This document shows, one piece after another, positions 62,707 to 64,000 of a stretch of 64,000 nucleotides of DNA (position 1 is its first letter; the number at the start of each line of letters is the position of its first letter). This DNA is from Synechococcus sp. PCC 7335 (GTDB lineage Bacteria; Cyanobacteriota; Cyanobacteriia; Phormidesmidales; Phormidesmidaceae), in the NCBI RefSeq assembly GCF_000155595.1, contig NZ_DS989904.1, positions 504,477 to 568,476 on the forward strand, written 5' to 3'. The notes beneath the pieces are model-generated. The model ran no database searches. It worked only from the letters and a program-made list of their open reading frames with translations, and was not told the origin of the DNA. The position numbers and the translations under genes were made by a program.

Positions 62707-63810
62707 CTACACGGCTTCAGTCGTAGAAGCCGCTAATTCTTCCAGGCGCTCTTGCTGATCTTGCGAAATACAGGTTTGAACGACAGTTTCAATATCGCCT
62801 TCTAACACAGCAGGCAGCGAAAAGTTCTGATTGAGTCGGTGGTCAGTCACTCGATTGTCTTTGTAGTTGTAGGTGCGAATTTTCTCAGAGCGAGAACCAG
62901 AGCCGACTTGAGACTTTCGCATGGAGCTGATTTCGTCTTTTTGCTCTTGTAGCTTCATTTCGTACAGCTTGGCTCGCAAGATTTGCATAGCACGTTCTCT
63001 GTTTTGCAGCTGCGATCGCTCTTCCGTACAAAACACCCGAATCCCAGTCGGCTTATGAATTAAATCAACCGCCGTCTCTACCTTGTTCACATTCTGACCA
63101 CCCGCACCGCCAGAGCGCGCTGTCGTCATCACGATCTCTTTCGGATCGATATGAATCTCTACATCATCTACCTCCGGCATCACTGCCACGGTCGCTGTAG
63201 AGGTATGCACTCGTCCGCCCGACTCTGTCAACGGCACGCGCTGCACCCGATGCACACCCGACTCAAACTTCAGCTTGCTGTAGACCTGATTCCCCTGAAT
63301 CTCCACAATGGCTTCCTTCACGCCACCCATATCAGCCCGTGACTCGCTGAGTAGATTCGCTTTCCAGCCCTGGCCTTCGGCATATCGGCTGTATAATCGC
63401 AGCAAATCCCCTGCCCAGATACCGGCTTCATCACCACCAGTACCGGCACGAATCTCTAACATGATGTTCTTATCGTCGTTGGGATCGCGGGGCAGTAATA
63501 AAATCTTCAGCCGCTTTTCCAAAGCTGCCAAAGACTCCTCTAGCTCAGTGACTTCCATCGCTGCCATCTCCTTCATCTCAGAATCGCTGGCAGCTTCTTT
63601 GTAAACTTCTCTAGCACCCGCAAGTTCTCCGTCAGTCTCTTGCCACTGATGGTAGGTTTGTACAGTTTCTTCAAGCGAGGCTCGCATCTTGGCGATCTTT
63701 TGAAACTCATCTGGATCTTTGGCAACATCCGGGTCGGCCATTCGTCGGGTGAGTTCTCCAAACGTCTCCTCTACCGACTCTAACTTTTGTAATAAATAAG
63801 ATTCAGCCAT
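62707..63810 (-). CDS. prfA: Peptide chain release factor 1
   Basis: RF1 reads UAG and UAA and releases the finished protein. From the ATG at 63810 it has 367 residues (a Met five codons upstream is also possible). The stop-recognition tripeptide PxT is PLT (193-195) in [18 protein letters not shown], and the catalytic GGQ is at 237-239 in [18 protein letters not shown], with a normal C-terminal domain. Unlike prfB there is no frameshift. It follows the end of a probable rpmE gene in the same orientation. Confidence 0.96.
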   Translation of the reverse strand: MAESYLLQKLESVEETFGELTRRMADPDVAKDPDEFQKIAKMRASLEETVQTYHQWQETDGELAGAREVYKEAASDSEMKEMAAMEVTELEESLAALEKRLKILLLPRDPNDDKNIMLEIRAGTGGDEAGIWAGDLLRLYSRYAEGQGWKANLLSESRADMGGVKEAIVEIQGNQVYSKLKFESGVHRVQRVPLTESGGRVHTSTATVAVMPEVDDVEIHIDPKEIVMTTARSGGAGGQNVNKVETAVDLIHKPTGIRVFCTEERSQLQNRERAMQILRAKLYEMKLQEQKDEISSMRKSQVGSGSRSEKIRTYNYKDNRVTDHRLNQNFSLPAVLEGDIETVVQTCISQDQQERLEELAASTTEAV

Positions 63811-63967
63811 AGCGTTAGTCGTCAAACGGAGTGATTTTAGAGGTGATTCTAGAGTAGACTGAGCAAAAATTAGGGCTAGAGACTAAGTTGCAAAAAAATA
63901 TCCGAGCAATCTAGACTCAGGACATAGCTGAGGTGCGATCGCTCGGAAATATAAAAACTTAAGAACG

Positions 63968-64000
63968 CTAAGCTTCAGCGTCGCCTTCAGTTGTTTCTGT
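63968..64000 (-). CDS. rpmE: C-terminal end of a gene upstream of prfA, probably ribosomal protein L31
   Basis: Only the last ten codons are inside the window (TETTEGDAEA then TAG at 63970-63968). The sequence itself is too short to identify. The assignment rests on the common cyanobacterial order rpsI-rpmE-prfA and on the acidic tails often seen on cyanobacterial L31. Confidence 0.4.
   Translation of the reverse strand, partial: TETTEGDAEA

Noticed and set aside
1-64000. CRISPR arrays, insertion sequences, prophage or attachment sites
   Set aside because: No regularly spaced repeat array, no transposase or integrase frame, and no terminal inverted repeats with target duplications were seen; tRNA-Gly is not followed by a direct copy of its 3' end.

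Overview
The window is chromosomal DNA from a cyanobacterium. The evidence is a photosystem II gene (psbZ) beside ribH, phytoene synthase, a group 3 sigma factor of the SigF type, GuaB3, the cyanobacterial small RNA Yfr1 between guaB3 and trxA, several small protein families known only from cyanobacteria, and repeated HIP1 octamers (GCGATCGC, for example at 3547 and 5529). The general look (mid G+C, wide spacers, many CTAG tetramers) suggests a Leptolyngbya-like or related lineage, but the sequence alone does not fix the genus. I see no rRNA, prophage, insertion sequence or CRISPR array.

Layout. 1-6.3 kb: the 5' end of a putative PGM1-related peptide ligase, sigF, a Bax-inhibitor-like membrane protein, then prfB (with its +1 recoding site), a DUF3285 protein, ybeY, dgkA and trpG/pabA in one direction. 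6.4-19 kb: an MBL-fold protein, aminopeptidase P, an AMIN-type amidase, a LOG-family protein, trxA-yfr1-guaB3, a K+ channel regulatory subunit, anmK, a Ser/Thr kinase and a tandem UspA protein. 19-30 kb: an ABC1 kinase, two small cyanobacterial proteins, a CCA/poly(A) polymerase-type enzyme, psbZ-ribH, tRNA-Gly(GCC), a zinc-ribbon membrane protein with a ProA-like protein, a fatty-acid desaturase and a PLP enzyme of the aluminium-resistance family. 30-36 kb: hisG, an ABC exporter, trpD and an FAD-linked oxidase. 36-45.5 kb is the most accessory-looking part: a DUF4282 protein, an unlisted-size 59-aa protein, a CHAT caspase-like/TPR protein, an MFS transporter, a UvrD-type helicase and a GHKL ATPase that overlap tail to tail. 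45.6-64 kb: GNAT, miaE, aroQ, a 46-aa protein, cinA, a GT39 glycosyltransferase, a WecA-like transferase, glyA, crtB, an RRM protein, a degenerate M48 peptidase, a TauE/SafE permease, SbcD, an actinobacterial-type protein of unknown function, prfA and the tail of probable rpmE.

How the genes relate. Most are housekeeping functions: translation termination (both release factors), rRNA/tRNA maturation (ybeY, CCA enzyme, miaE), amino-acid synthesis (trpG, trpD, hisG, aroQ, glyA), envelope and murein recycling (amidase, AnmK, WecA-like, GT39) and photosynthesis (psbZ, crtB, desaturase). Conserved neighbourhoods are prfB-DUF3285-ybeY-dgkA-trpG, guaB3-yfr1-trxA and psbZ-ribH.

Most notable observations: Yfr1 in its conserved place; three enzyme homologues that appear to lack catalytic residues (ProA-like without its Cys, M48 with YELSH for HELSH, MBL-fold without HxHxDH); the convergent helicase/GHKL pair; a CHAT-TM-TPR protein; and a striking number of short perfect tandem duplications, with free period in spacers but always a multiple of three inside genes. 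I did not find a clearly new multi-gene system; the helicase/GHKL pair is the best candidate.
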